Source of the DNA: Roseomonas aerilata DSM 19363
GTDB lineage: Bacteria; Pseudomonadota; Alphaproteobacteria; Acetobacterales; Acetobacteraceae
Reading direction: 5' to 3'
Assembly: GCF_000711725.1 (NCBI RefSeq)
Contig: NZ_JONP01000018.1
Location: forward strand, 1 to 64,000
DNA length: 64,000 nucleotides
Shown here: positions 49,949 through 58,578 of the stretch, piece after piece
Layout: the number at the start of each line of letters is the position of its first letter
Position numbering within the stretch: the first letter of the stretch is position 1
Program-made: the position numbers and the translations under genes
The notes under the pieces: model-generated
What the model saw: only the letters and a program-made list of their open reading frames with translations
What the model was told of the DNA's origin: nothing
Databases searched by the model: none

Positions 49949-51856
49949 TCAACTGCCTGGGGGCATCCAGGGACGTGCCCGGGCCTGGGCGGCCATGCGG
50001 ACGCCGGCATTGGCCGCCCCGTAGCCGTCGTAGCCGCCGCGGCGCTCCACCACCTCGAAGAAGAAGCGGTCCTCGAAGGAGACGGTGTAGGCGTGGAGGA
50101 AGGCGCCCCCCTGCCCGTCTCCGTCGTATAGGAGATGACCGCGCTCCAGTGCTTCCAACTCCTCATCGCCAAGGCCGAACCGGGCACCGAGGTCCTCGTA
50201 GTAGTTGGCGGGGATCTCCAGCATCGGCGCTGCCCGGCCGGCAACGAAGGCTGCGGCGTCCGTGGTGGAGAAGGCGACGTGGTGCACCCCCGCTCCCGCG
50301 ATGGCCGAGACGAAGCGCCCAGTGGCCGTCTGCCGGCTTTCCGACACGTTGAGCGGCATCCTGACGCGGCCGGCGGGGTCCGCCATCGCGCGGCTGCGGA
50401 CGAGGCCCTGCGGGTCCGGCAGGTCGAGCGGCGCCCCCGGCTCCAGCCCGAAGACGGCGCGGTGAAAGAGGACAAAGCCGTCCATCTGGCCGCCGCTGAG
50501 GGCGTGAGCGACGTGGTCCACCCCCTCCAGGGCGGGCCGGGCGGATTCGCCGGGGAGGAGGTGGAAGTCGCTTTCCCAGATGCTGCGCGCGCCGGGCTCG
50601 ACCAGGTAGATGAGTGTGCCGTCCGGTGCGCGGACGGCGGGGATGGTGCGCTCCCCCTCCCCCACCCGTTCCCGCCAGGTGGAGCAGAGAAGGGCCTCGG
50701 CCCGGGAAAGAGTGCGGGTGGCGTCGTCCACCCGGAGTGCCGTCGCGCAGACCGAGGCGCCGTGCAGCTCGAAATGGCCGGCCGCGGCGCTGTCGGGCTC
50801 GGCGTTCAGCACGAGGTTCACGCCGCCCTGGCGCCAGAGCTCCACGGCTTTGGAGCGGTGCTGGCCGGCCTTGCGGAAGCCGAGGGTGGAGAGGAAGGCC
50901 GCGAGCTCCACGCCGCGCCGCTCGTCCACGGCGAATTCGAGGAACTCGACGCCACCCAGGGCGGGCGGCGGCGGGAGGGGCGCGGCGGGAACGGAGGGGC
51001 CGGCGATGACGGAATCAAGCCAGATGAGGGAGCGATGGCCATCGCGCGCGATGCGCCGGGCTGGCGCGGCGCGGAACTCGTCATTGAACACCTCGAGCGA
51101 GAGGGGACCGGTGTAGCCCGCCTCCAGCACGGCACGGGTGAAGCCGGCGACCGCCAGTTCCCCCTGGCCGGGGAAATTGCGGAAGTGGCGGGACCAGCCG
51201 AGCACGTCCATCGTCAGCCGCGGCGCGTCGGCGAGCTGCACGAAGGCGATGCGCTCCCCCGGCACTTCGGCGGCGAGGCCGTCCAGCGTGTCTCCCAGCG
51301 CCAGGGTGTGGAAGCTGTCGAGGATGAGGCCGAGGGCCGGGTGGTCCGCGCGCTGCACGATGTCCCATGCCTGGCGCCAGCGGTTGACGTGCCGGCCCCA
51401 GGAGAGTGCTTCATAGCCGACGCGGAGGCCTCGGCCGGCAGCGCGCTCGGCCATCTCTCGTAGGTCGGCGGCGGCCCGGGCGGGGTCGTCGAGGGCGGCG
51501 GGCTGGGTGTTGCTGCAAACGAGGACGAGATCGGTGCCGAGGGCCTGCATGAGGTCGAACTTCCGCTCGGCCCGGTCCATGTTCCGCCGCCTCTGCGGCT
51601 CGGGCATCGCCTCGAAGTCGCGAAAGGGCTGGAAGATGGTGATGCCAATCCCGAGGTCGGCCGCCATGGCGCGGACCCCTTCGGGCGGGCCGTCATGGGT
51701 CAACAGATCCTGCTCGAAGATCTCCACCCCCGCGAAGCCCGCGGAGGCCGCGGCCTCCAGCTTGTCCGGCAGGCTGCCGGATAGGCAGACAGTGGCGATG
51801 GATTTCGGCAGGGCGCGGAAGGCGGCGCCGGGCGGCTCACGGGTGGGTTCGGGCAT
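49949..51856 (-). CDS. quiC1: 3-dehydroshikimate dehydratase fused to HPPD-like domain (QuiC1)
   Basis: A 635-residue fusion. Residues 1-290 form an AP-endonuclease-2/sugar-isomerase-type TIM barrel with V-E-I-F-E-Q-D near 45-51 and metal-ligand segments Y-E-A-L-S-W-G, L-D-S-F-H and S-L-E-V-F-N-D-E; residues about 300-635 form a vicinal-oxygen-chelate half like 4-hydroxyphenylpyruvate dioxygenase, with V-D-H-V-A and V-H-H-V-A-F and F-F-F-E-V-V-E-R-R. In Pseudomonas putida the same architecture and length is QuiC1, which converts 3-dehydroshikimate to protocatechuate. No other quinate or protocatechuate gene is adjacent. ATG 51856 follows a 12-bp tandem repeat; the longer opening would translate that repeat. 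Confidence 0.88.
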   Translation of the reverse strand: MPEPTREPPGAAFRALPKSIATVCLSGSLPDKLEAAASAGFAGVEIFEQDLLTHDGPPEGVRAMAADLGIGITIFQPFRDFEAMPEPQRRRNMDRAERKFDLMQALGTDLVLVCSNTQPAALDDPARAAADLREMAERAAGRGLRVGYEALSWGRHVNRWRQAWDIVQRADHPALGLILDSFHTLALGDTLDGLAAEVPGERIAFVQLADAPRLTMDVLGWSRHFRNFPGQGELAVAGFTRAVLEAGYTGPLSLEVFNDEFRAAPARRIARDGHRSLIWLDSVIAGPSVPAAPLPPPPALGGVEFLEFAVDERRGVELAAFLSTLGFRKAGQHRSKAVELWRQGGVNLVLNAEPDSAAAGHFELHGASVCATALRVDDATRTLSRAEALLCSTWRERVGEGERTIPAVRAPDGTLIYLVEPGARSIWESDFHLLPGESARPALEGVDHVAHALSGGQMDGFVLFHRAVFGLEPGAPLDLPDPQGLVRSRAMADPAGRVRMPLNVSESRQTATGRFVSAIAGAGVHHVAFSTTDAAAFVAGRAAPMLEIPANYYEDLGARFGLGDEELEALERGHLLYDGDGQGGAFLHAYTVSFEDRFFFEVVERRGGYDGYGAANAGVRMAAQARARPWMPPGS

Positions 51857-51865
51857 GCAATCCCT

Positions 51866-51889
51866 GGTGCGGTACTGGGTGCGGTACTG
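51866..51889. repeat. Two tandem 12-bp units upstream of quiC1
   Basis: The unit GGTGCGGTACTG occurs twice head to tail, 10 bases upstream of the quiC1 start and within the divergent quiC1/csaA interval. It may be a small regulator site or a slipped-strand duplication. Confidence 0.5.
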
Positions 51890-52004
51890 GGCGCGGGCCG
51901 CCGGCGGGATGCGCCGGCCGGGCCCGCGAGGCCGGCGCACCCCAGTTTAGAGCGGATCGCCGCCCCCTCTTCCAGCCCGCCGCGCCCTCCGCTATGCGCG
52001 GCGG

Positions 52005-52355
52005 ATGGAGACGCCCGCCACCCCCGCCACCTTCGCCGAGTTCGAGCGCATCGAGATCCGTGCCGGCACGGTGGTGGAGGCGCGGCCCTTCCCGGAGGCG
52101 CGCAAGCCCGCGATCCAGCTCGTGATCGATTTCGGCGAGGGGATCGGCCTCCGCCGCTCCTCCGCCCAGATCACGGTTCACTACACGCCGGAGGCGCTGG
52201 TGGGGCGGCAGGTGATGGCGGTGGTGAACTTCGCCCCCCGCCGCATCGCCGGCTTCTCGAGCGAGGTGCTGGTGCTGGGCGTGCCGGACGAGGAGGGCGC
52301 GGTGGTGCTGCTGCGTCCCGACCAGGCCGTTCCCAACGGCGCGCGGATGTTCTGA
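52005..52355 (+). CDS. csaA: CsaA-type tRNA-binding protein
   Basis: A 116-residue OB-fold protein of the tRNA-binding-domain family. After a threonine/proline-rich start it shows F-E-R-I-E-I-R-A-G-T-V-V-E-A near 14-27, K-P-A-I-Q-L-V-I-D-F-G, S-S-A-Q-I-T, and V-N-F-A-P-R-R-I-A-G-F-S-S-E-V-L-V-L-G, all typical of CsaA. Bacterial CsaA forms a dimer that binds tRNA and has been proposed as a chaperone or export factor. It leads a plus-strand unit with gpt 51 bases later and phzF after that. Confidence 0.9.
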   Translation: METPATPATFAEFERIEIRAGTVVEARPFPEARKPAIQLVIDFGEGIGLRRSSAQITVHYTPEALVGRQVMAVVNFAPRRIAGFSSEVLVLGVPDEEGAVVLLRPDQAVPNGARMF

Positions 52356-52406
52356 GCCCCTCTCCGCCCCCTTATCCCGACAAGCCGCTCCGAGAGGACT
52401 GCGACC

Positions 52407-52901
52407 ATGCCTCGCTACTACACCGTAACCTGGGACCAGCTTCACCGCGACGCCAAGGCGCTGGCCTGGCGCCTGGTGGGCAAGGGCCCGGTGGAGGGCG
52501 GCTTCAGGGGCATCGTCGCCATCACCCGCGGTGGCCTCATCCCCGCGGCCATCGTCGCGCGGGAGCTGGACTGCCGGCTGATCGAGAGCGTCTCCGTCGT
52601 TACCTATGACGAGGAGGAAATGGGCAAGCCGCGCGTCGTGAAGCCGCCAGCGGCCGCGGGCACAGGGGCCGGCTGGCTGGTCCTGGACGACCTCGTGGAC
52701 ACCGGGACCACGGCCAAGGTGGTGCGCGCCATGCTGCCCGAGGCGCATTTCGCCACGATCTACGCCAAGCCCGCTGGGCGCCCGCTGGTGGACAGCTTCA
52801 TCACCGAGGTGAGCCAGGACACCTGGATCCTTTTTCCCTGGGATACCGAGCCGCAGTTCGTCGCGCCCATCATCAAGACGGCCGGCGCGGCCGGGGCGTA
52901 G
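52407..52901 (+). CDS. gpt: Xanthine phosphoribosyltransferase
   Basis: A 164-residue type I phosphoribosyltransferase of the Gpt type, salvaging xanthine (and guanine) with PRPP. The N-terminus has Y-x-V-T-W-D-Q-L-H-R-D. The PRPP motif is W-L-V-L-D-D-L-V-D-T-G-T-T near residues 90-102, with the upstream A-I-T-R-G-G-L-I-P-A loop near 38-47 and a final W-I-L-F-P-W-D that matches the Gpt family. Length is normal. GAGAGGA lies near the ATG, and phzF starts eight bases after the stop, so it is within a small operon. Confidence 0.93.
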   Translation: MPRYYTVTWDQLHRDAKALAWRLVGKGPVEGGFRGIVAITRGGLIPAAIVARELDCRLIESVSVVTYDEEEMGKPRVVKPPAAAGTGAGWLVLDDLVDTGTTAKVVRAMLPEAHFATIYAKPAGRPLVDSFITEVSQDTWILFPWDTEPQFVAPIIKTAGAAGA

Positions 52902-52909
52902 CGGGCATC

Positions 52910-53746
52910 ATGGACCTCGGCCGGGTACAGCGGATCGCCGCCTTCTCGGTCGGCAACACCGGGGGCAACCCGGCGGGGGTGGTGATCACGGACTCCCTGC
53001 CCGAGGAGGCAGCGATGCAGGCGCTGGCCGCGGAGGTCGGCTATTCCGAGACCGCCTTTGCCGCGCCCGAGGGCGACGGGTGGCGCGTGCGCTACTTCGC
53101 GCCGGCGATCGAGGTGCCCTTCTGCGGCCACGCGACCATCGCGCTCGGCGCGGCGCTGGCGCTGCGGCACGGCCACGGCTGCTACGCCCTGCGTCTGAAC
53201 GAAGGGGCGATCACGGTGGAGGGATGGCGGGAGGGCGGTCTGCGCGCCGCCCTGCAGTCGCCGCCGACACGCAGCGGGGCGGCGCCACCGGCACTGCTGG
53301 CGGAGGCGCTGGAGCTCTTCGGGATCGAGCCGGGGGCGCTGGACCCGCGCATCCCGCCCTCGCTCGCCGAAGCCGGCGCGCGCCACCTCGTCCTCGCGCT
53401 GCGGGAGCGGTCGGCGCTCGTGGCCATGCGCTACGACCTTGCCCGGGGCGCCGCGATGATGGCGGCGGCGGGTCTGGCGACGGTCGCGCTGGTGCGGGCC
53501 GAAGGGCCTTCCCTCTTTCACGCCCGCAACGCCTTCGCGGTCGGCGGCGTGGCCGAGGACCCGGCGACCGGCGCTGCCGCCGCGGCGCTCGGCGGTCTGC
53601 TCCGGGACCTTGGCTGGCCGCATGGCGGGCGCATCGAGATCCGGCAGGGTGAGGATATGGGGGTGCCCTGCCTGCTTCACGCCGCTATCCCGGCGGAGCG
53701 GGGCGCCTCCGTCCGGGTCTCCGGAAGCGCGCGCCTCATCGGCTGA
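52910..53746 (+). CDS. PhzF family isomerase/epimerase
   Basis: A 278-residue protein with the double diaminopimelate-epimerase-like fold of PhzF. The catalytic glutamate E47 is in G-Y-S-E-T-A-F, G-N-P-A-G-V-V lies at 19-25, P-F-C-G-H-A-T near 76-82 replaces the epimerase cysteine, and the second half has A-E-D-P-A-T-G-A-A-A-A-A-L-G. PhzF proper isomerises dihydro-hydroxyanthranilate in phenazine synthesis, but no other phz gene is near; most such proteins are of unknown role. It is eight bases after gpt and convergent with the CorC-like gene. Confidence 0.9.
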   Translation: MDLGRVQRIAAFSVGNTGGNPAGVVITDSLPEEAAMQALAAEVGYSETAFAAPEGDGWRVRYFAPAIEVPFCGHATIALGAALALRHGHGCYALRLNEGAITVEGWREGGLRAALQSPPTRSGAAPPALLAEALELFGIEPGALDPRIPPSLAEAGARHLVLALRERSALVAMRYDLARGAAMMAAAGLATVALVRAEGPSLFHARNAFAVGGVAEDPATGAAAAALGGLLRDLGWPHGGRIEIRQGEDMGVPCLLHAAIPAERGASVRVSGSARLIG

Positions 53747-53752
53747 GCACCC

Positions 53753-55057
53753 TCAGGCGGAGACGGGCTCGTCCTTGGCGACGAGGATCTTGTCCACGCG
53801 GCGCCCGTCCATGTCCACGATCTCAAAACGCCAGCCGCCGAAGACGATGCGGTCCCCCTCCTTCGGCACGCGGCGGAGCAGCGCGAGCATGAGGCCCGCC
53901 ACCGTGTGGTAGGTGCCAGGCTGCGGCAGCACCGGCAGGTCGAGGCGTGCTTTCAGCTCGTCGCTCGGCATCATCCCGTCCAGCAGCAGGCTGCCGTCGT
54001 GGCGCTCCACCGCGGGACCGGCGGAGGGCAGGCTGGCAGGCGCACCGAGCTCGCCGACGATGGCTTCGAGCAGGTCGGAGGCGGTGACGACGCCCTCGAA
54101 GGAACCGTACTCGTCCATCACGAGCGCGAGGCCGAGCGGGTCCTGGCGGATGCGCTCCAGCGCGTCGAGCGCCGACAGGTTGTCGGGCAGCACCATGGGC
54201 CGGCGCAGGGCCGCCGCGACCGAAAGGGGGGTGCCGGAGAGGACCTGGTCCAGCAGGTCCTTGGCTGCGACGACCCCGACCACGTTGTCCACCCGCCCGT
54301 CCGCCACGATGAAGCGGTTGACGGTCTCGCCCTTCAGCTTCTCCGAGACCTCCTCCGGCGTCGCGGCGCGGTCGAGCCAGACGATCTCGGGACGCGGCGT
54401 CATCAGGGCGCGGATGGGCTTGTCGGCCAGGCGGAGGACGCGCTCGATCATGTGGCGCTCCTCCGTCTCCAGCGCACCGGCCTGGGCGCCCTCGGCCACC
54501 ACGGCCTTCACCTCCTCTTCCGTCACGGACTGCTCGATTGGGTGGTTGGCGCCCAGCAGGCGCAGCACGAGGTTCGAGGAGGAAGACAGCACCCAGACCA
54601 CCGGCGCCGAGATGCGGGACAGCTTGGACATGGGGCGTGCGACCAGCGCCGCGATCCGCTCGGGGTGGCGGAGCGCGAGCTGCTTCGGCACCAGCTCCCC
54701 CAGGATAAGGGAGAGATAGGTGATGAGCACGACGACGAGAACAAGCGCCACCTCGGTGCCATAGGGGGCGACGCCCGGGATGGCGTCCAGCACCGGGCCG
54801 AGGGTGGCGGAAAGCCGCGCGCCGCCGAAGGTGCCGGCCACGACGCCGATAAGGGTGATGCCCACCTGAACCGTCGGCAGGAAGCGCTGCGGGTCGTCCG
54901 CCAGCTCCATCGCGACGGTGGCCCCGGGTGAGCCGGCGCGCTCGAGCGCCGTCAGCCGGGCGCGCCGCGCGGAGACGATCGCCAGCTCGCTCATGGAGAA
55001 GACGCCGTTCAGCAGCACCAGGAGGAGGACGATGCCGATTTCGAGGAGCGCCGACAT
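53753..55057 (-). CDS. Hemolysin/CorC (CNNM-CBS) family transporter
   Basis: A 434-residue inner-membrane protein. It has an N-terminal DUF21/CNNM domain with four hydrophobic segments (about 4-24, 57-78, 97-118, 135-155) and the signatures F-F/S-M-S-E-L-A-I and L-I-L-G-E-L-V-P-K, a CBS pair (about 205-325, T-P-R-P-E-I-V-W-L and V-M-D-E-Y-G-S), and a C-terminal CorC_HlyC domain (about 345-425). Homologues transport or sense Mg2+/Co2+; some are called YfjD, TlyC or YtfL. ATG 55057 gives the normal start; the opening to 55123 extends into the intergenic region. It is divergent from the glucan-synthase gene. Confidence 0.9.
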   Translation of the reverse strand: MSALLEIGIVLLLVLLNGVFSMSELAIVSARRARLTALERAGSPGATVAMELADDPQRFLPTVQVGITLIGVVAGTFGGARLSATLGPVLDAIPGVAPYGTEVALVLVVVLITYLSLILGELVPKQLALRHPERIAALVARPMSKLSRISAPVVWVLSSSSNLVLRLLGANHPIEQSVTEEEVKAVVAEGAQAGALETEERHMIERVLRLADKPIRALMTPRPEIVWLDRAATPEEVSEKLKGETVNRFIVADGRVDNVVGVVAAKDLLDQVLSGTPLSVAAALRRPMVLPDNLSALDALERIRQDPLGLALVMDEYGSFEGVVTASDLLEAIVGELGAPASLPSAGPAVERHDGSLLLDGMMPSDELKARLDLPVLPQPGTYHTVAGLMLALLRRVPKEGDRIVFGGWRFEIVDMDGRRVDKILVAKDEPVSA

Positions 55058-55320
55058 GATGGGGGTTGGGTTCCTTCGCTGAGCATGGGAGGCTGGACGG
55101 CCGATCGGGGAGATAACACCCAAGGCCCCCGGCGGTCGTCCCCTGCCTTTGTTTTACACTGCGCAACATCATCACGCTGCGCCGCAATATTGCCGCGATT
55201 GGGCCGGACCGGCGCCTCAGCCGGAACGCTTCATCAGGGTGAGCGCAGGTCTCTCCCGCTCCATGTCGCCCGGATCGGCCGGGTGGTGGACGGGGGCGCC
55301 GCGCCGGAGCCCTGCACGCG
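55058..55320. other. Divergent intergenic region, AT-rich core
   Basis: No gene is seen. Bases about 55150-55200 are distinctly AT-richer than the surroundings, with TTGTTTTACA on plus, the paired GCGCA/TGCGC arms around 55165-55187 and CAATATTG near 55186-55193. This is the likely promoter area for both the CorC-like gene and the glucan synthase; no confident -35/-10 pair can be assigned. Confidence 0.4.
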
Positions 55321-58149
55321 ATGAACGCGCTCGCCGCCCCGCGCCCTTCCAACAACCCCGAACCCATGCTGTCCGGTTCGCGTCCCCCGCCGTCCTCCGT
55401 GGCGGGGCGCCTCGGGCGGCACCGCGTCACCCTCGCGATCCTGCTGGTCGTTGCCCTCGCGCATCTTGGCGCCTGGTGGGCGATGAACCGCCCGGTCTCG
55501 ATGCCTGACTTCCGGGGCCAGGTGAACGGCCTCGCCTTCGCCCCCTATCAGCGCGGCCAGAGCGCCGAGGGCACGAACTGGCCCACGCCCGACCAGATCG
55601 AGGGCGACATCCGCCGTGTCTCGGGCATGACGCGCCACATCCGGACCTACGCCGTCCACGGCGGGATGGAGCGGATCCCGGAGATCGCGCGCGCCGCCTA
55701 TCCCGACATGCGGGTGACGCTCGGCTCCTGGCTGGACCGGCGGCTGGACCGCAACGCCGCCGAGATCCGCCGCCTCGTGCAGGTGGCGCGCGAGAGCCGC
55801 AACGTCGAGCGCGTGCTGGTCGGCAACGAGGCCGTGCTGCGCGGCGACGTGACCCCCGCGCAGATGGTCGGCTACATCGAGCAGGTACGGCGCCAGGTGC
55901 GCCAGCCCGTCTCCACCGCCGAGCCCTGGCACGTCTGGATGGACCACCCCGAGCTCGGCAACGCGGTGGACTACATCACCATCCACCTGCTGCCTTACTG
56001 GGAGGGGCTGCCGGTCGATAACGCGCTGCGCTTCATCATGGAGAAGTACGACGCCGTGCGGGCGCGCTTCCCCGGCAAGCGCGTGGTCATCGGCGAGGTC
56101 GGCTGGCCCTCCGACGGCGTGGCGCAGGGCGCCGCCCGCGCGAGCCGCGTGAACCAGGCGCTGTTCATGCGCAGCTTCTTCAACATCGCCGAGGCCCGCG
56201 GCCTCGAGTACTTCGTGATGGAGGCCTTCGACCAGCCCTGGAAGACCTCCTTCGAGGGCCGTGCGGCCGGCCACTGGGGCATGTACGACCTCGACCGCGC
56301 GCAGAAGTGGCCGCTGACGGGCCCCGTGCAGGAGACGCCGGCCTGGCTCGGCTGGGCGCTGGGCGCGAGCTTCGCGGCCTTCCTCTCGGCCTTCTTCTTC
56401 CTCTCCCGCCGGCCCGACATCCGCTGGCAGGGCAAGCTGATGCTCGCGGCTCTGTCGCAGGGGTTCGTGGCGCTCGGCACCTGCGTCGTGCTGGCGATGA
56501 GCGAGACCTACATGTCGACGACCGCGGGCGTGGTCTGGAGCCTGCTGGTCGCGGGGCAGGTGCTGCTGCTGGCGATCCTGCTCTCGGACGGCTTCGAGCT
56601 GGCTGAGACCGTCTGGGGCCGCGTGAGCAAGCGCCAGTGGGCGCCGGTGCCCGCGCCCGAGGGCACCCCGCTGCCCAAGGTCTCGATCCACCTGCCGATC
56701 TGCAACGAGCCGCCCGCGATGGTCCGGGAGACGCTCGATGCCCTCGCCGCCCTCGACTACCCCGACTTTGAGGTGCTGGTGGTGGACAACAACACCACCG
56801 ACCCGGCGCTCTGGGAGCCGGTGGCCGAGCACTGCGCGCGGCTCGGCGCCCGCTTCCGCTTCTTCCACCTTGGCAAGTGGCCCGGGTTCAAGGCGGGGGC
56901 GCTGAACTTCGCCCTGCGCGAGACGGCGCCGGACGCCGCCGTGATCGGCGTGCTCGACAGCGACTACACCGTGCGACCGGACTGGCTGCGCCGGATGGTG
57001 CCGTTCTTCAACCGCCCCGAGGTCGGCTTCACCCAGTCGCCGCAGGACTACCGCGACGCGCATGGCGGCCTCTTCAAGCGGCTGATGTTCTGGGAGTATG
57101 CCGGGTTCTTCAAGGCGGGGATGGTCACGCGCAACGAGCGCAATGCCATCATCCAGCACGGCACGATGACCCTCATCCGCAAGTCCGCGCTGGTTGGCGC
57201 CGCGGTGGAGGGCAAGGCCTGGGCGGAGTGGTGCATCTGCGAGGACAGCGAGCTCGGCCTTCGCCTGATGCGGCGGGGCTGGGAGGCGGTCTACTGCCCG
57301 GACTCGATGGGCCGCGGCGTGATGCCCGATGACTTCTCGGCCTATCGCAAGCAGCGCCACCGCTGGGCCTTCGGCGCGGTGCAGATCGTGAAGGGCCACT
57401 GGCGCGCGCTGCTCAACCCCTTCAACCGCAGCCTCACCCAGGGCCAGCGCTTCCACTTCGTCATGGGCTGGATGCCCTGGCTGGGCGATGCGCTGGGGCT
57501 GGCCTTCGTGCTCGGCGGCCTCGTGTGGTCGGTCGGCCTGGTGCTGATCCCCCTGACGCGGCTCTACCCGTCCTTCGACCTCTTCGGGATGCACCTGCAG
57601 ACCGAGGGGCTGCGGACCGCGCTCGTCGCCGCCGGGCTGTCCGACGAGTTCCCGATCACCCTCTTCATGATCCCGAGCCTCGGCCTCTTCGCCTTCAAGC
57701 TCGCGCAGATCTGGACGCTCTACCGCGCCCGGGTCGCCTGCGGGCCTTGGGACCGGCTCGGCGCGGCGCTGGGCGGCCTGGCGCTGACGCACACGATCGG
57801 CAAGGCGGTGTGGCAGGGCTTCTTCAAGCGGCGCGCGCACTTCGCCCGCACGCCGAAGATGGAGAACGCGCCCGCCCTGGTGCAGGGACTGATGACGGCG
57901 CGGCAGGAGGGAATGGTGATGCTGCTCCTCTGGCTCGCGGCCGCCGGCATCACCCTCGCCCATCGCGGCGGCACGTGGGAGGCGATCCTCTGGACCGTGA
58001 TCCTGCTGGTGCAGTCGGTCCCCTACCTCGCGGCGGTGTCGATGGCGCTGGTGGCGGCCATGCCGGCGCGACAGACGTCGGCGGTGCTGGGTGCGGTTTC
58101 CGCCCAGTCCTCCGCAGGGCAGGCAGTGGCGCGGACGGAGATGCGCTAG
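55321..58149 (+). CDS. Membrane GH17-GT2 fusion, NdvB-like beta-1,3-glucan synthase
   Basis: A 942-residue protein: transmembrane helix (about 36-54), periplasmic GH17 domain (about 65-330) with acid/base E170 (V-G-N-E-A-V-L) and nucleophile E259 (I-G-E-V-G-W-P-S), several helices (about 345-435), a cytoplasmic GT2 domain (about 455-690) with D546-S-D548, E641-D642 and Q678-R-H-R-W682, then C-terminal helices. All catalytic residues are intact. The arrangement matches P. aeruginosa NdvB (PA1163), linked to periplasmic cyclic beta-1,3-glucans and biofilm tolerance; GH17 partners act as transglycosylases that branch or cyclise the chain. It is monocistronic, with a strong terminator downstream. 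An in-frame ATG at 55366 is an alternative start. Confidence 0.9.
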   Translation: MNALAAPRPSNNPEPMLSGSRPPPSSVAGRLGRHRVTLAILLVVALAHLGAWWAMNRPVSMPDFRGQVNGLAFAPYQRGQSAEGTNWPTPDQIEGDIRRVSGMTRHIRTYAVHGGMERIPEIARAAYPDMRVTLGSWLDRRLDRNAAEIRRLVQVARESRNVERVLVGNEAVLRGDVTPAQMVGYIEQVRRQVRQPVSTAEPWHVWMDHPELGNAVDYITIHLLPYWEGLPVDNALRFIMEKYDAVRARFPGKRVVIGEVGWPSDGVAQGAARASRVNQALFMRSFFNIAEARGLEYFVMEAFDQPWKTSFEGRAAGHWGMYDLDRAQKWPLTGPVQETPAWLGWALGASFAAFLSAFFFLSRRPDIRWQGKLMLAALSQGFVALGTCVVLAMSETYMSTTAGVVWSLLVAGQVLLLAILLSDGFELAETVWGRVSKRQWAPVPAPEGTPLPKVSIHLPICNEPPAMVRETLDALAALDYPDFEVLVVDNNTTDPALWEPVAEHCARLGARFRFFHLGKWPGFKAGALNFALRETAPDAAVIGVLDSDYTVRPDWLRRMVPFFNRPEVGFTQSPQDYRDAHGGLFKRLMFWEYAGFFKAGMVTRNERNAIIQHGTMTLIRKSALVGAAVEGKAWAEWCICEDSELGLRLMRRGWEAVYCPDSMGRGVMPDDFSAYRKQRHRWAFGAVQIVKGHWRALLNPFNRSLTQGQRFHFVMGWMPWLGDALGLAFVLGGLVWSVGLVLIPLTRLYPSFDLFGMHLQTEGLRTALVAAGLSDEFPITLFMIPSLGLFAFKLAQIWTLYRARVACGPWDRLGAALGGLALTHTIGKAVWQGFFKRRAHFARTPKMENAPALVQGLMTARQEGMVMLLLWLAAAGITLAHRGGTWEAILWTVILLVQSVPYLAAVSMALVAAMPARQTSAVLGAVSAQSSAGQAVARTEMR

Positions 58150-58170
58150 CTGCGCTTCAGGCCGATCGGT

Positions 58171-58209
58171 ACGGGCCGCGAGGGTGACCTCGCGGCCCGT
58201 TCCATTTTT
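58171..58209 (+). terminator. Rho-independent terminator after the GH17-GT2 gene
   Basis: A perfect 13-bp stem (58171-58183 with 58188-58200) with tetraloop GTGA is followed by TCCATTTTT. It lies 22 bases after the stop at 58149. Confidence 0.9.
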
Positions 58210-58229
58210 GATGCAAGAAGTGAAAATGG

Positions 58230-58283
58230 TTAACGATGTTTGAAGATACGAGACGGGGAGGAAAGGCGTTAAGGCCTCACTAA
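58230..58283 (+). promoter_or_regulatory. Two CtrA-like boxes upstream of the small helical gene
   Basis: TTAA-N7-TGAA (58230-58244) and TTAA-N7-CTAA (58269-58283) each match the CtrA consensus TTAA-N7-TTAA at seven of eight defined positions. They lie in the AT-rich 58202-58304 interval, 21-75 bases before the start at 58305. In this G/C-rich sequence such sites are unlikely by chance, but CtrA binding is not shown. Confidence 0.45.
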
Positions 58284-58304
58284 CGCTTCAGGAGCCCGTA
58301 GCGA

Positions 58305-58562
58305 ATGGCCGAGATCCTTCCCCTCACCCGCAGCCCGCAGGAGCGGCTCCAAGCCGCGCTCCGGCTTCTCGCCCTGGCGCAGGAGGAGCAGCGCGTGGCC
58401 GTGAACGCCTTCCGCGAGAACCTGTATGTGCTGCGCGACACGACGGCGAAGCTGCAGGACAGCGTGCACGGCTGGAACCGCGCCGTGGCCGCGACCGGCA
58501 AGGACCTGGAGACCGCGCGGGAGGCCGTGCAAACGCTGGCGAGGACCGCCGCCGCCATGTGA
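58305..58562 (+). CDS. Small helical protein of unknown function
   Basis: An 85-residue, almost entirely alpha-helical protein, with heptad-like spacing of hydrophobic residues from about 12 to 80 (A-L-R-L-L-A-L-A-Q-E-E-Q, V-L-R-D-T-T-A-K-L-Q-D-S-V, A-R-E-A-V-Q-T-L-A-R-T). A single tryptophan (W57) is in the middle. No signal peptide or membrane segment is seen, so it is probably a cytoplasmic coiled-coil protein that multimerises or binds a partner. I do not recognise a family. GGAG lies ten bases before the ATG. It is monocistronic, preceded by two CtrA-like boxes, and convergent with the GNAT gene. Confidence 0.65.
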   Translation: MAEILPLTRSPQERLQAALRLLALAQEEQRVAVNAFRENLYVLRDTTAKLQDSVHGWNRAVAATGKDLETAREAVQTLARTAAAM

Positions 58563-58578
58563 CTCGCGCCGCCGTTCG

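Noticed and set aside
55234-57963. Open frame of 909 codons on the minus strand, antisense to the GH17-GT2 gene
   Set aside because: Antisense shadow with biased composition and no recognisable motifs; the plus-strand gene has complete catalytic residues.
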